Assembly (NCBI GenBank): GCA_963578805.1
Contig: CAUZDY010000002.1
Coordinates: 62,001 to 126,000, forward strand
DNA from: CAUZIB01 sp963578805
GTDB taxonomy: Bacteria; Acidobacteriota; Vicinamibacteria; Vicinamibacterales; UBA8438
Length of the DNA stretch: 64,000 bases
Direction of reading: 5' to 3'
Part shown: piece by piece, positions 42,376 through 51,801 of the stretch
How the letters are laid out: each line of letters begins with the position of its first letter
How positions within the stretch are numbered: the first letter of the stretch is position 1
The notes under the pieces: generated by a model
Seen by the model: only the letters and a program-made list of their open reading frames with translations
The model's database searches: none
What the model was told of the DNA's origin: nothing
Program-made: the position numbers and the translations under genes

Positions 42376-45279
42376 CTAGTAGCGAAATAGATACGAGACC
42401 TTCGTAAACACGGCCCGATTGGTCCGCTCCAACAGACGAGTCCTCGGAAACATCGCATCGCTGATGCGCGAACCCTGCTGGTAGCGGTCATCATAGCCGA
42501 GGAACATCACGGTTCCGGTGTTGATTCGATAGGTTAACAGTAGGTTGTTTCCCACTGTACCCGACCACGTGTTGTGCTCCAAGATGTGGCGAACTAGGAA
42601 TCGATCGGTGAACTGATAGGTCGAACGATTCCGCAAGATCTTAATGTCGAACAGCTCGGTCTCGTCGCGAGGGTCAACGAACTGACTGAATATCCCTCTG
42701 AGATCCATCCGCAACCGAGAGGTTGGTCGAAAGATCAGAGTGAGGTTGCCACCCCTTGACCGCCCGAGAAAAGGATCGTCGCCGAAGAGTACACCGTCAC
42801 CCCAGTTGACGCCGGGGACAACCGACAAAATCCGGCCGCTCAAGACACCGTAGAGCGAGTAGCCGTTCTTACGAAAATCGATACCACCAAACCGCTCGAG
42901 GGTTCGGTTGAGTGAGCCGCCTGCCCGTATGTTGTTCTGGAACTCGAGGTCCACCTGGCCCTGGAGATGCTCATCTTCCAACACGCCATCAAAGTTGTAG
43001 TTCCGAAGATACGTGATCGTCGGTCCCCAATTGACGAGCGTCGCCTCTGGCCACCATTTGTATGATGCCGTCGCGTTCGTTTGTTGCAAGTCGACCCGAG
43101 GGATGAAGCCAGTCGCCGTTCGAAACTCTGGATCGATCCGACTGTGAGACACGCCGTAGCCGAGACGACGTCCCTGGCGGTTGAAGTCAACCTCGAACAC
43201 CGGACCGCTTAAGGGCCCTTCTAGCTCATTTTGATTTTCCGAGGCTGCCACCAGGAAGCTCAAATTATGGGTCTGGCCCAGACGAAACCGGCCGTCCACG
43301 CCGGCGACGCGGCTGAAATTGTCACCAAACTCTCGTGCGGTCACGACCGTACCCAAGTACGACTGCGGATAGAGGTCATAGCGGGCTCGGCCGAGAAAGA
43401 ACTGAGCGTTTTGACCGAACCCGGGATCAAGAGTATCGTCGAGCCGACCCGCGGCCTCGTCGTTACCCACCACGACGCCGACGGAGGTTGAACCGAGCTT
43501 ACCGGTCAGCTTGCCGCCGTAACGGGGGTCGACGATCGTTCGGGTGTGAACCAGGTTGATCGGTGTCGAGGTACTGAAGATCTCCTGTCCTTCCAGGAAG
43601 AACGGCCGCTGCTCCGGGAAGAACAGAGCGAACCGCTGGTTCGTTTCGATTTGCGGCCGATCAGATTCAATCTGAGAAAAGTCGGGGTTAAAGGCAAAAT
43701 CAGCCGTGAGGTCTGGTGTGATGCCATACTTCACACCGAACCCCGCCTCACCGTCGGCGCTGCCTTCGTCGAAGCTCCCGTCCTGCCTATCCAGCGATCC
43801 AGACTGGACGGCCGTCATCGTCGGGAGGAACTCCAGGTTGCGACTCGTTGACAGGTCCATCAACCCATCGAGCACTCCCATTTGGTTCAGTCTGCCGGCA
43901 ATCGAGAGCGACACCGGGGCCCAGACCTGACTCTCGCCCTTGCCGCGGATGACACGAATGATCTGAAACCCCCAACGATGAGGCTGCCCGCTAGGTCGTG
44001 ACGGATACCGCAAGCTCTTGAACGGAATGGCCATTTCTGCAGTCCATCCGTCATCGACCAGTTGCCCACGCGTGTCAAACAACGCGTCCCATGAGCGGTC
44101 GCCCCTAATTCCTGAACTGGCTGAACTCGGGCGACTGCGCGAACCACCACTACCCGAAGTAGACGCACCGCCACTCGAACCCGAGCGAGACGAGCTACCG
44201 CCTCCGCTAGACCCACCAGATTGTCCGGCGTTGACGATCGCGTCGGTCTGGATACCGTAACCGTTCACGGAGAACTGATAGGCGCGCTGCTGGTCCATAA
44301 ACGGGTCGAACATCACCGACATCATGTCGTCACCCGGAGCCTCGTCACGCTCCGAACGATTAGCTCTGATGATTCCTGGATCGGAATGATGGGCATAGAA
44401 CGCAAAATAGAGATTTTCTCTGTCGTACGCGATCCAGACTTCTGTCTCCTCCGTGCCCGGTGCCCCCTCTAGAGGGGCCATCTGAACGAACTCGGTGATA
44501 TGCGTCGCATTCGACCAAACAACGTCGTCAAGTTGGCCGTCGAGCACAGGGGGGGTCGACGTAAGGACAGCGACTGCGGAGGGACCTACCGCCCGTGCCG
44601 GCCTCATAAAGCCAGCACCTGTGGCGGTGCTATCCGACGAGACCGCAACACCCTCGGGAAGATCAAGGACCAGCCCGCCAGTGACGCTGCCGGGGCCGAG
44701 CCGGGCTTCGGGTCGTCCGATCTCACGTGGCGGCGCCTGTGGGTCTTGGGGTATCACGACAGTTTCTGTCGGAGCTGGCTTGACAAACCACTCCACGATC
44801 GCCTCTGCGACGCGGTCTTGCAGGGCGAACAGGCCATGCATGAGTCCGTCAATCTTGACTCTGTGCACCACACTCCCGCTACTGACCTCCACCACACGGG
44901 CGGTCACCCGAAGGCCCTGCCCCACGTGCTGAAACGTTCCGCTGATCAGCCAGGTGGCACGAACCCGATATGCACCCGCCAGCACACCTCCAGCAAGCTG
45001 GTCGATTTCTCGTGCAGCTTCGGCGCCGGTCATCCCTGCGTTGGGTATGGCGCTGATCACGGAGCGACCCAGTTGGTTCAGATCGACCGCCACCACCTCC
45101 GCGAAGCCACTACCGATCCAGTCCTCGGCTGACTGGCCACTGATGTTCGTAAACGGCATCACGGAAACTGAGCCACCGGCGGCCAGCTCCTGCGCGGCGA
45201 CTGAAACCACGCCACACAGCCAGACCGCATAGCCAAGAATAAATACGGCGACAAGACGACTGTGACGTCCGCTCATCAA
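42376..45279 (-). CDS. Large DUF5916 outer-membrane protein with N-terminal TolB-like domain
   Basis: 967 residues. Signal peptide ends at SVAAQ. Residues ~35-165 form a TolB-N/FlgO-like domain (VSVMPFTNISGQSAEDWIGSG, GGVLAGAYRVRATWLISGTF, VVEVSSGSVVHRVKIDG), a region found in adenylate-cyclase and outer-membrane proteins. Residues ~235-430 are a CBM9-like sandwich (VLDGQLDDVVWSNATHI, YDRENLYFAFYAHHSDPG). It is interrupted at ~351-390 by a Gly/Ser-rich insert. The rest (430-967) is the DUF5916 barrel (PNFSQIESDRPQIETNQRF, PFFLEGQEIFSTSTPINLVH) ending in an aromatic SYLFRY. Probable role: outer-membrane binding or transport protein with a carbohydrate-binding sensor. Six bases upstream of the TrmH gene. 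Confidence 0.92.
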   Translation of the reverse strand: MMSGRHSRLVAVFILGYAVWLCGVVSVAAQELAAGGSVSVMPFTNISGQSAEDWIGSGFAEVVAVDLNQLGRSVISAIPNAGMTGAEAAREIDQLAGGVLAGAYRVRATWLISGTFQHVGQGLRVTARVVEVSSGSVVHRVKIDGLMHGLFALQDRVAEAIVEWFVKPAPTETVVIPQDPQAPPREIGRPEARLGPGSVTGGLVLDLPEGVAVSSDSTATGAGFMRPARAVGPSAVAVLTSTPPVLDGQLDDVVWSNATHITEFVQMAPLEGAPGTEETEVWIAYDRENLYFAFYAHHSDPGIIRANRSERDEAPGDDMMSVMFDPFMDQQRAYQFSVNGYGIQTDAIVNAGQSGGSSGGGSSSRSGSSGGASTSGSGGSRSRPSSASSGIRGDRSWDALFDTRGQLVDDGWTAEMAIPFKSLRYPSRPSGQPHRWGFQIIRVIRGKGESQVWAPVSLSIAGRLNQMGVLDGLMDLSTSRNLEFLPTMTAVQSGSLDRQDGSFDEGSADGEAGFGVKYGITPDLTADFAFNPDFSQIESDRPQIETNQRFALFFPEQRPFFLEGQEIFSTSTPINLVHTRTIVDPRYGGKLTGKLGSTSVGVVVGNDEAAGRLDDTLDPGFGQNAQFFLGRARYDLYPQSYLGTVVTAREFGDNFSRVAGVDGRFRLGQTHNLSFLVAASENQNELEGPLSGPVFEVDFNRQGRRLGYGVSHSRIDPEFRTATGFIPRVDLQQTNATASYKWWPEATLVNWGPTITYLRNYNFDGVLEDEHLQGQVDLEFQNNIRAGGSLNRTLERFGGIDFRKNGYSLYGVLSGRILSVVPGVNWGDGVLFGDDPFLGRSRGGNLTLIFRPTSRLRMDLRGIFSQFVDPRDETELFDIKILRNRSTYQFTDRFLVRHILEHNTWSGTVGNNLLLTYRINTGTVMFLGYDDRYQQGSRISDAMFPRTRLLERTNRAVFTKVSYLFRY

Positions 45280-45880
45280 AAAGTCATGATTTTACCCGAA
45301 GTGGAGCCGCCTAGGTTTGGGCGTCCAGATTTTGAGACCCGCGAGGCGGCGATGAAAAAGGGCTCTAGCTCTAGTGCGTTGACACTAGAGTCGCAAGACG
45401 GACAACACTGCACTCCCGTAGATAGTTGTCGCCCGGGGCCCCAGTGTAATGCCAGTGAACACGCTGAAGACGAGACCGGCCCTGGCAATCGCCTTCAAAT
45501 TATCACTCAAAAGCATGTAGGAAGTGTGAAACAACTCACAAGAGTGACGTCTATCCTCATTGGAGGCAAACTGTTGTGGAAACCGCAAGAATCGTGTCAG
45601 GGATGCTGCATCAGTCTAGAAGATGGCCGACATTTGACACAGAGGAGGCAACCTTCACGGACTCTTGCGACGAAGATCGCTTTGGCACCGACGATGCCCT
45701 TCCTGAGCTTTACCATCGGTAACCGGTGTAGTTCCTGAAGAGCGAGAAATCATCGGCAGGGCGGCCATCATTTTCATCTCGCTTGGCCACTGCAGAGGAC
45801 CACCCAGATATCCAGTTGGACGATTCACCATCTCGCCTCCCAGGCTAGCCGGCTAACTAGCCGACTGGTAGAATCGCCAA
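45280..45880. other. Intergenic region between divergent DUF5916 genes, no supported gene
   Basis: About 600 bases separate the minus-strand DUF5916 gene (start 45279) and the plus-strand one (start 45881). Frames of up to 158 codons cross it but have no ribosome site, signal peptide or recognised motif. It holds an 8-bp inverted repeat, CTCTAGTG-CGTTGA-CACTAGAG (45369-45390), about 90 bases upstream of the minus-strand start, which may be an operator. This must contain at least two promoters; no convincing -10/-35 was seen. Confidence 0.5.
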
Positions 45881-48148
45881 TTGTCAATTCGAGCGACACC
45901 TCCAGTGTCGGGGGCCAACCTTTTGTCCCCGATATGGAATATCGCACTGATCGTTGGCGTCGTGTGTCTGCTGGCCGGCGGGTCCGCCAGTGCGCAGCCC
46001 AGCGACAGTCGACTCCCTCATGGTCGCCGCACGATGACGGCCGAACGCCTCACGAACGGAGAACAGATCGCGCTCGATGGTCGGCTCGACGAAACAGCCT
46101 GGCGACGCGCTGTCCCGGCAACTGACTTCATTCAGCAGGACCCCAATTACGGCGGAACACCAACCGAGCGAACCGAGGTGCGTATACTCTTCGACCGCGA
46201 CCGCCTCTACATGGGCGTGACCTGCATCGACTCTGAGCCAGACCGCCTACTCGGCAACACCATGAAACGCGACGAATTCCTCCGAGCCGACGACCGGTTT
46301 ATGTGGACGATGGACACCTTCCTCGACCAGCAGAGCGGCTATTTCTTCGAGATGAACCCGTCTGGTCTGATGGCAGACTCACTCATGGGTGCCGGGGGTG
46401 GCAACGACCGTGCCTGGGATGGCATTTGGGATGCGCAGGTCAGACGCAGCGAGATCGGCTGGACGATCGAGCTGGAGATTCCGTTCAGGACGCTGAATTT
46501 CGATCCAGAAGCGCCAGCTTGGGGTATCAACTTTCAGCGGACGATCCGACGTAAGAACGAAGAGAACCTGTGGACCGGTCACGAGCGAAACCAGGGACTC
46601 CGCCGGATGTCAAACGCGGGTCTCCTTCTTGGGATCAGCGACGTGAGTCAAGGGCACGGGCTCGACATCAAGCCATACATCGCCAGCACCGCATTCGACG
46701 CGCCGGGCGCCGACGAACCAGTGTCGGTCGATACCACGACCGACGTCGGCCTGGATTTGTTTTACAACCTGACGCCCGACTTACGTGCCAACCTCACACT
46801 CAACACCGATTTCGCTCAGACTGAAGTGGACCAGCGACTGGTCAACCTAACCCGGTTCCCGCTGTTCTTTGCAGAAAAGAGGGACTTCTTTCTCGACGGG
46901 TCAACCTTCTTCAACTTCTATCTGCCCCGCAATAATCAGTCGAGCGTCGCGGTCCAGCCGTTCTTCAGCCGTCGGATCGGCCTCGACGAAAACGGAGTGC
47001 CGCAGACGGTCGATGTCGGTGCCAAACTGACCGGACAGATGGGTAATCAGGACGTGGGAATTCTGCACGTCCGAACCGGAGAAGGGACAGACGTGGTGGG
47101 TGAGGAGTTTACCGTCCTCCGCGTCAGGCGCCGCATGCTCACACAGTCGTATATCGGCGCGCTCTACACCAGGCGCGACGGCCGAGGCACTGGAGCGGTA
47201 GACAACCTGCAGACGGCCGGAGTTGATTTTCGGTTGGCTACGTCCACCTTCCGGGAGTCAAACAACCTCGCGCTGACCGGGTTTCTCCTCTGGAACACGA
47301 ACCCACTCGATACCGGCGATAATCTCGCATCCGGCCTGCAACTCGACTACCCGAACGACCGCTGGGAAGGTCGCCTGGGCTTCACCGAAGTGCAACCGAA
47401 TCACAACCCAGCCGTCGGCTTCACATCACGTCGCGGATTCCGTGGCTACAATCCCCAGCTCAGCTTCGCACCGCGACCTGATCGCCACGACTGGATCCGG
47501 CAGACTACCTTCGGCGTCGACGCCGATCTCCGGACTGACATGCAGAATCGGTTACTCACCCGGATTGTGGACGTCACGGCATTCGGGCTTGAGACACAAT
47601 CGCAGGACTCGGTCGAGGTTCACGTGATCTCAAACTATGAACGACTCGAGCGCGACTTCGACATCCATCCTGGCCTCGTCCTTCCGGCCAAACTCGAAAC
47701 CTCGTTCATCCGCTACCGAGTCCAGGCCGGCACCGCGAATCGGCGGATCCTGGCGACGAGATCGAGCGTAGAGTTCGGTAATTTCTTCACCGGCGAACGA
47801 GAACAAGTCGTCGTCAATCTCGCGATTCGACCACGCCCGGGGGTGGTCGTTAACCTGGAGAACGAGTGGAATCGGGTCTGGCTACCCGGGGGTCGATTCG
47901 AGACCCGTCTCGCTCGGCTGATCACTGACACCCAGCTCAGTCCGTGGATCTACTTCGTTAACAACTTCCAGTTCGACTCGGTCAGCAACTCGCTGGGCTG
48001 GCAGTTCCGGCTGCGATGGATCATCGAACCGGGCAACGATCTGTATGTTGTGTACACACAGAACTGGCGCGACGACCTGGCGCTCGACCGCTTCGTAGCA
48101 CAAGACCGACGCGGGGCGGCAAAGTTCGTGTACACGTATCGTTACTGA
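45881..48148 (+). CDS. DUF5916 family outer-membrane protein
   Basis: 755 residues from a TTG at 45881 (GTG at 45905 and TTG at 45923 are alternatives; all give a signal peptide ending at GGSASAQ). Residues ~50-250 form a CBM9-like sandwich (IALDGRLDETAWRRAVPATD, VRILFDRDRLYMGVTCIDSE). DUF5916 blocks follow: NTDFAQTEVDQRLVNLTRFP, PLFFAEKRDFFLDGSTFFNF, GFRGYNPQLSFAPRP. The C-terminus ends in KFVYTYRY, a barrel-type closing strand with a final aromatic residue. Paralog of the longer protein at 42376 across a 600-base divergent gap. The frame is clean and intact. Function unknown; likely outer membrane. The next gene starts 14 bases downstream, so it is probably co-transcribed. Confidence 0.9.
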   Translation: MSIRATPPVSGANLLSPIWNIALIVGVVCLLAGGSASAQPSDSRLPHGRRTMTAERLTNGEQIALDGRLDETAWRRAVPATDFIQQDPNYGGTPTERTEVRILFDRDRLYMGVTCIDSEPDRLLGNTMKRDEFLRADDRFMWTMDTFLDQQSGYFFEMNPSGLMADSLMGAGGGNDRAWDGIWDAQVRRSEIGWTIELEIPFRTLNFDPEAPAWGINFQRTIRRKNEENLWTGHERNQGLRRMSNAGLLLGISDVSQGHGLDIKPYIASTAFDAPGADEPVSVDTTTDVGLDLFYNLTPDLRANLTLNTDFAQTEVDQRLVNLTRFPLFFAEKRDFFLDGSTFFNFYLPRNNQSSVAVQPFFSRRIGLDENGVPQTVDVGAKLTGQMGNQDVGILHVRTGEGTDVVGEEFTVLRVRRRMLTQSYIGALYTRRDGRGTGAVDNLQTAGVDFRLATSTFRESNNLALTGFLLWNTNPLDTGDNLASGLQLDYPNDRWEGRLGFTEVQPNHNPAVGFTSRRGFRGYNPQLSFAPRPDRHDWIRQTTFGVDADLRTDMQNRLLTRIVDVTAFGLETQSQDSVEVHVISNYERLERDFDIHPGLVLPAKLETSFIRYRVQAGTANRRILATRSSVEFGNFFTGEREQVVVNLAIRPRPGVVVNLENEWNRVWLPGGRFETRLARLITDTQLSPWIYFVNNFQFDSVSNSLGWQFRLRWIIEPGNDLYVVYTQNWRDDLALDRFVAQDRRGAAKFVYTYRY

Positions 48149-48161
48149 ACACGGCGCGGCT

Positions 48162-49265
48162 ATGAGCAAGTCTGCGACTCCGTATCATTTCATCTACTTC
48201 GTCTCGTCTCACGGTTTCGGTCACGCGGCACGAGCAACCGCGGTCATCGATGCGGTCAACCGACTTATGCCGGGGAGTCGGTTTACGGTTTTCACAGACG
48301 TCGCGAGCTGGTTCTTCGAAAGCTCTCTCAATACGTTAGTGACGCTTGAACGGCTCGACGTCGATCTCGGTCTTGTTCAGACAGACGCACTGACCGAGGA
48401 CCTGCCGGCCACGTTGCGACAGCTGACGAGACGAATCCCATTCCCGAAATCGGTACTGGACGATATCGCCCAACGCGTCGATAACCTCGGCGCCGATGTG
48501 GTCATCTGTGACATTGCTCCCCTCGGTCTCGCGGTCGCCGGGCACTGTGGTGTTCCCTCGGTGCTTGTCGAGAATTTCACCTGGGACTGGATTTATCGGG
48601 GCTACCTTGCAGCGTGTCCTGAGCTGGAACCGCTCGCAGGTTATCTCGAAGGGGTGTTCACCCAAGCTACATACCATATTCAGACCGAGCCTGTGTGCTC
48701 ACTGTCAACTCATGCCGTGCACGTGTCACCGGTCAGTCGCAGGCCACGTCATTCCCGAACCGAGGTCCGCCGGCGACTCGGCGTGCCTGACGACGCACCG
48801 CTCGCCGTCGTCAGCATGGGTGGTGTGAACTGGAATTACGACACCCTGACGACCGGGTCCGATAACCATGAGCTGTGGGTCGTAGTGTTCGGCAGTGAGG
48901 CACCGGTCCGTCGCGGACGGGTTATCCGACTTCCCCATCACTCGGAGTTCTTTCACCCCGACATGATCCACGCCGCCGACGTCGTGGTGGGCAAGCTCGG
49001 CTACAGTACCTTGGCGGAGGTATGGAGTGCGGGTGTGCGACTCGGATATCTAGCGCGTCCTCACTTCCGGGAGTCCCCAACACTGGAAGCCTGGGCACAG
49101 CGGGAGCTTACGTGCCGTCGTCTCGAAGTGTCCGCCCTTGAAACAGGGGACTGGCTCGACACGATCGGAGAACTTTTACTCGAGCCACGAGGTCAGGCTG
49201 ATCGGATCGGCGGCGCCAACGAGGTCGCCAGATTCCTGGCCCAGGTCGTTTCTCTGTTACCCTGA
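48162..49265 (+). CDS. Glycosyltransferase-like protein (GT-B fold)
   Basis: 367 residues. GT-B type features: N-terminal YFVSSHGFGHAARATAVIDA with the GHxxR/A nucleotide-sugar loop, VVICDIAPLGLAVAGHCGVP, and a C-terminal half with LPHHSEFFHPDMIHAADVVVGKLGYSTLAEVWSAG (the typical UDP-sugar-binding pattern HxxFPxLLxxADVVVGxxGxxTxxEx). It resembles the N-terminal domain of L-arabinokinase and the UDP-glucuronosyl/GT28 family; no signal peptide, so cytosolic. Fourteen bases after the DUF5916 gene and followed by hspQ four bases later, so part of that transcript. Donor and acceptor cannot be named. Confidence 0.85.
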   Translation: MSKSATPYHFIYFVSSHGFGHAARATAVIDAVNRLMPGSRFTVFTDVASWFFESSLNTLVTLERLDVDLGLVQTDALTEDLPATLRQLTRRIPFPKSVLDDIAQRVDNLGADVVICDIAPLGLAVAGHCGVPSVLVENFTWDWIYRGYLAACPELEPLAGYLEGVFTQATYHIQTEPVCSLSTHAVHVSPVSRRPRHSRTEVRRRLGVPDDAPLAVVSMGGVNWNYDTLTTGSDNHELWVVVFGSEAPVRRGRVIRLPHHSEFFHPDMIHAADVVVGKLGYSTLAEVWSAGVRLGYLARPHFRESPTLEAWAQRELTCRRLEVSALETGDWLDTIGELLLEPRGQADRIGGANEVARFLAQVVSLLP

Positions 49266-49269
49266 TCAC

Positions 49270-49587
49270 ATGAATCATTGCGCTAAGTTCTTCGTGGGGC
49301 AAATCATCCATCACCAGAGGTTCGACTATCGTGGTGTGATCTTTGATGTCGACGCGACGTTTCAGGGAACCGACGAGTGGTACAAGTTGGTTGCACGGTC
49401 GAGTCCACCGAAACATCTGCCGTGGTATCACGTGCTCGTCGACGGAGCTGAGCATACAACCTATGTGGCCGAGCGCCATCTCGTCGCGTCCGACGAACGC
49501 GAGACACCGATCAACCACCCCTTGATCGCCGACCTCTGTGGCAAGCTCCACGAAGGTCGGTACTCCTTGAGAAGCTGGCTCCAATAA
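49270..49587 (+). CDS. hspQ: HspQ/YccV-like heat-shock and hemimethylated-DNA-binding protein
   Basis: 105 residues from the ATG at 49270 (the frame is open further upstream into the glycosyltransferase gene). The core KFFVGQIIHHQRFDYRGVIF, DEWYKLVARSSPPKHLPWYH, HVLVDGAEHTTYVAERHLV matches HspQ of E. coli (also 105 residues) closely in length and order. In E. coli HspQ promotes Lon/DnaA turnover and its domain binds hemimethylated DNA; the role in this organism is inferred. It starts 4 bases after the glycosyltransferase stop, giving a three-gene run with DUF5916. Confidence 0.93.
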   Translation: MNHCAKFFVGQIIHHQRFDYRGVIFDVDATFQGTDEWYKLVARSSPPKHLPWYHVLVDGAEHTTYVAERHLVASDERETPINHPLIADLCGKLHEGRYSLRSWLQ

Positions 49588-49590
49588 CCC

Positions 49591-50400
49591 TCAATCGATC
49601 GCGAAGCAGTAGAAGAGTCCCGCCCCGCCGGTGCTCTGTAGAGCCTCCTGACCGCACCCGCTGGACGGGTGTGCCGAATTCCACGAACTCGCGCTGTCGC
49701 TGCGGCCCATTCGGTCGTGATGGCCAACCTGAGCGCGCCCCTCATCGCTTGAGGTCCAGTTCCCGCACGCGAAGTCCTCAGCTCCAGTGAACGCCGTCCC
49801 GTCTGGCTGCGAGCCGGTCAGGATGTCGTGCCTGTTGGGTATGTCGCCGACACCGTTCACTTGGTCGAGGCGTTCGGTTGTCGCGGTCTCTTTGGTCATC
49901 CGGTTGCCATCACCGTGCAGCGCCTCTACGTTTGCCGCGACCAGCAGCCCTTCGGCGTTGTACCAGGGACCAGTGCCGATCCGGTCACGTGCGTTGACGG
50001 CTGACTGAACCTCGCCGACCATGGTGCTCAGGTAGGCCCGCCAGGTGTGATCTCCCGCGTACTCGGCCGTCGCTAGCGCCTGACAGTGTGCGTCGGCTCC
50101 GACCAGTCCGCCAAGGTCACCACCCGTCCCGACCCCAGTACTCGTGATAAAGAAACTTGTCACCGACTTGGCGCCGCCCATCTCAAGATATTCTGGGACG
50201 CTCTGGGTGTCGGTCTCCTGCTCGCTTTCTGGCACTTCTTCCACGCTGGGCACAGAGCCGCCGGTCCGGCTACAACCGCCAAAAACGAGAGCCGCCACAA
50301 CGACCAGGCGCAGACTAGTTGAGACACTCACGCCGAGGGGTGATCCGAACCGAGCGGGGAACCGACGAAATGAGCGAGTTTCAACTTTTTTGGCTCTCAT
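49591..50400 (-). CDS. Secreted lectin/endostatin-like lipoprotein
   Basis: 269 residues. Lipobox LVFGGC (Cys43) after a longer-than-usual basic leader; a GTG at residue 24 is an alternative start giving a shorter signal. The mature domain (~90-269) matches the bacterial 'lectin/endostatin-like' family: VTSFFITSTGVGTGGDLGGL, GADAHCQALATAEYAGDHTW, ARDRIGTGPWYNAEGLLVA, ALHGDGNRMTKETATTER, PNRHDILTGSQPDGTAF, WNSAHPSSGCGQEALQST, GGAGLFYCFA. Cysteine pairs suggest disulfides. Such proteins are common in planctomycete and Acidobacterial surface proteomes; ligand unknown. Converges with hspQ (3 bases between the stops). The ATG at 50400 has a weak purine-rich GCAGGT ahead. Confidence 0.82.
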   Translation of the reverse strand: MRAKKVETRSFRRFPARFGSPLGVSVSTSLRLVVVAALVFGGCSRTGGSVPSVEEVPESEQETDTQSVPEYLEMGGAKSVTSFFITSTGVGTGGDLGGLVGADAHCQALATAEYAGDHTWRAYLSTMVGEVQSAVNARDRIGTGPWYNAEGLLVAANVEALHGDGNRMTKETATTERLDQVNGVGDIPNRHDILTGSQPDGTAFTGAEDFACGNWTSSDEGRAQVGHHDRMGRSDSASSWNSAHPSSGCGQEALQSTGGAGLFYCFAID

Positions 50401-51062
50401 ACCTGCAGCTTACACTAGCACTGGGACACTACCTGCAGTCTCAATAGACTCTGCTTCACCTTCGCGTGAATCGAATCGAGCTGAACGACTCGACTAACCA
50501 ACCGAACCTCGTTCAACCTGCCTGACTGGACGATCACTCGCCTCAGTAACACGGCGGCACCTGGAACGGATGGCGCAATTCCCCAGACTCCCCGACGGCT
50601 GGAGAGCGCCCTCAACATCCTGGCTTCGTAAAGCAGGTTAGCAAGATTCAGGGGGGATGACATTCATGGTGTCGCTCTCGACCACGCGGCGAAACAGTGG
50701 CGTGACCTCCTTAGCCACGCATGGTTATTGTGCCGAGCACGCAGGTGCTGCGATAGCCCGTGCTATTTTTCTCGAACCTCCTGGATCCGAAACACAAAGG
50801 CGTGAGTATCTGACCAAACGCTTGGCGGGCGGCCTGCCACCGGGCTTTCTCGTGTCGTGGAAACGTAACTTCGGCACTCCAGAAACGACCACATGTTAGT
50901 GACCGCTTCGTTCTTTTAGAACTCAAGCGAGCCACTGAAGTAGTAGCCGACAAGTCGGCTTCTTTCGATTAGGTCTCTAAGGTAAAACGACGGTGGAGGT
51001 CGAGGCATCCAGCGGCGACCCTCTTAGGGTGCCGCTGGCACTTCTTCACGTCTACTGGGACT
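50401..51062. other. Region without a confident gene; contains one possible barrel-protein tail
   Basis: About 660 bases. Frames of 82 and 80 codons cross it but have no motif. On the minus strand, 50916-51023 reads WMPRPPPSFYLRDLIERSRL and then a GYYFSGSLEF ending followed by a stop; the aromatic final residue and alternating pattern fit the closing strands of an outer-membrane barrel. It lies directly after the decayed copy at 51063-51761 on the same strand, so this may be another fragment. The identification is tentative. Confidence 0.4.
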
Positions 51063-51761
51063 TCACTCTGCTGCGAGTTCTTCGAGCCTGGCTCCACGAA
51101 GCACAGTATCCACGCTGTAATTTTCCTCGTGGTAGGCGTACTCGTAGATCTGCGGAACTTCATCGTCGAGTGGCATCAGCGGAATCTCCGCAGTCCACGG
51201 CGCTATCCACGTATCAGGATTAGTAACCGCCACGGCATAGGTGACCATTCCGGCGCCAACACGAGTAAAGCGTTCGACAAGATGCATCGCCGGACTCGAC
51301 CCACTGAGATTCGTTTCACCGGAAAAGTTGATCGTGTCGACCACTAGAATATCGCCCTCCCAGTGCCCGCGAGAATCTCCGGACCACTACCTAAGTGAGC
51401 TGTGGAGGTTCCCGTCGAGGGAGCTAATGCGCGAGTTGTGAATCAGCTCGTTCCAGACGACGACGTAGTCAGGCGTCTGAAAGATCTGCACGTTCTGGTT
51501 GTGCGCCCCAGGAAGCATCGGCGGACCCGTATTGAACCCAAGAATGCAACGGTCACCCACGCCACGGTGCTCTTGACGGCCGGATCTCCCGCTGCGCATC
51601 CGCTCGCCGTTGCCCGTCGGGCGTAAGCGGTGGCAGACGGCCATCGGAGGGATCAATGATCAACGAGGTGCGCCGCGAGGCAACGACCGCTGATCCGCAC
51701 TCATACCAGCAGTGGTCGCGACCACGCTTACGCTCAGAAACACGAATAGTTGACGGGGCAT
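51063..51761 (-). pseudogene. Decayed copy of the secreted 'RPNLQGIWDF' family protein
   Basis: Starts with an excellent ribosome site (GAGGAGG, 51767-51773), ATG at 51761 and signal peptide (MPRQLFVFLSVSVVATTAG...), then after ~30 codons hits TGA. In another frame the homology continues: RTSLIIDPSDGRLPP, DRCILGFNTGPPMLPGA, VQIFQTPDYVVVWNELIHNS, then a TAG (51387-51389) at the place of a Gln in the intact copy, then WSGDSRGHWEGDILVVDTIN, HLVERFTRVGAGMVTYAV, NPDTWIAPWTAEIPLMP, YEYAYHEENYSVD. The intact relative at 55250-56242 shows the same blocks in the same order. The first half (~80 residues incl. LQGIWDF) is deleted between signal peptide and RTSL. So: deletion plus frame break plus nonsense. 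Confidence 0.85.
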
Positions 51762-51801
51762 CGCAACCTCCTCTTTTTTTATTTCTGAGATGAAATCCTA
51801 C

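Noticed and set aside
45262..45738. 158-codon plus-strand frame between the DUF5916 genes
   Set aside because: No motif or ribosome site; begins within the minus-strand gene start; composition like non-coding DNA.
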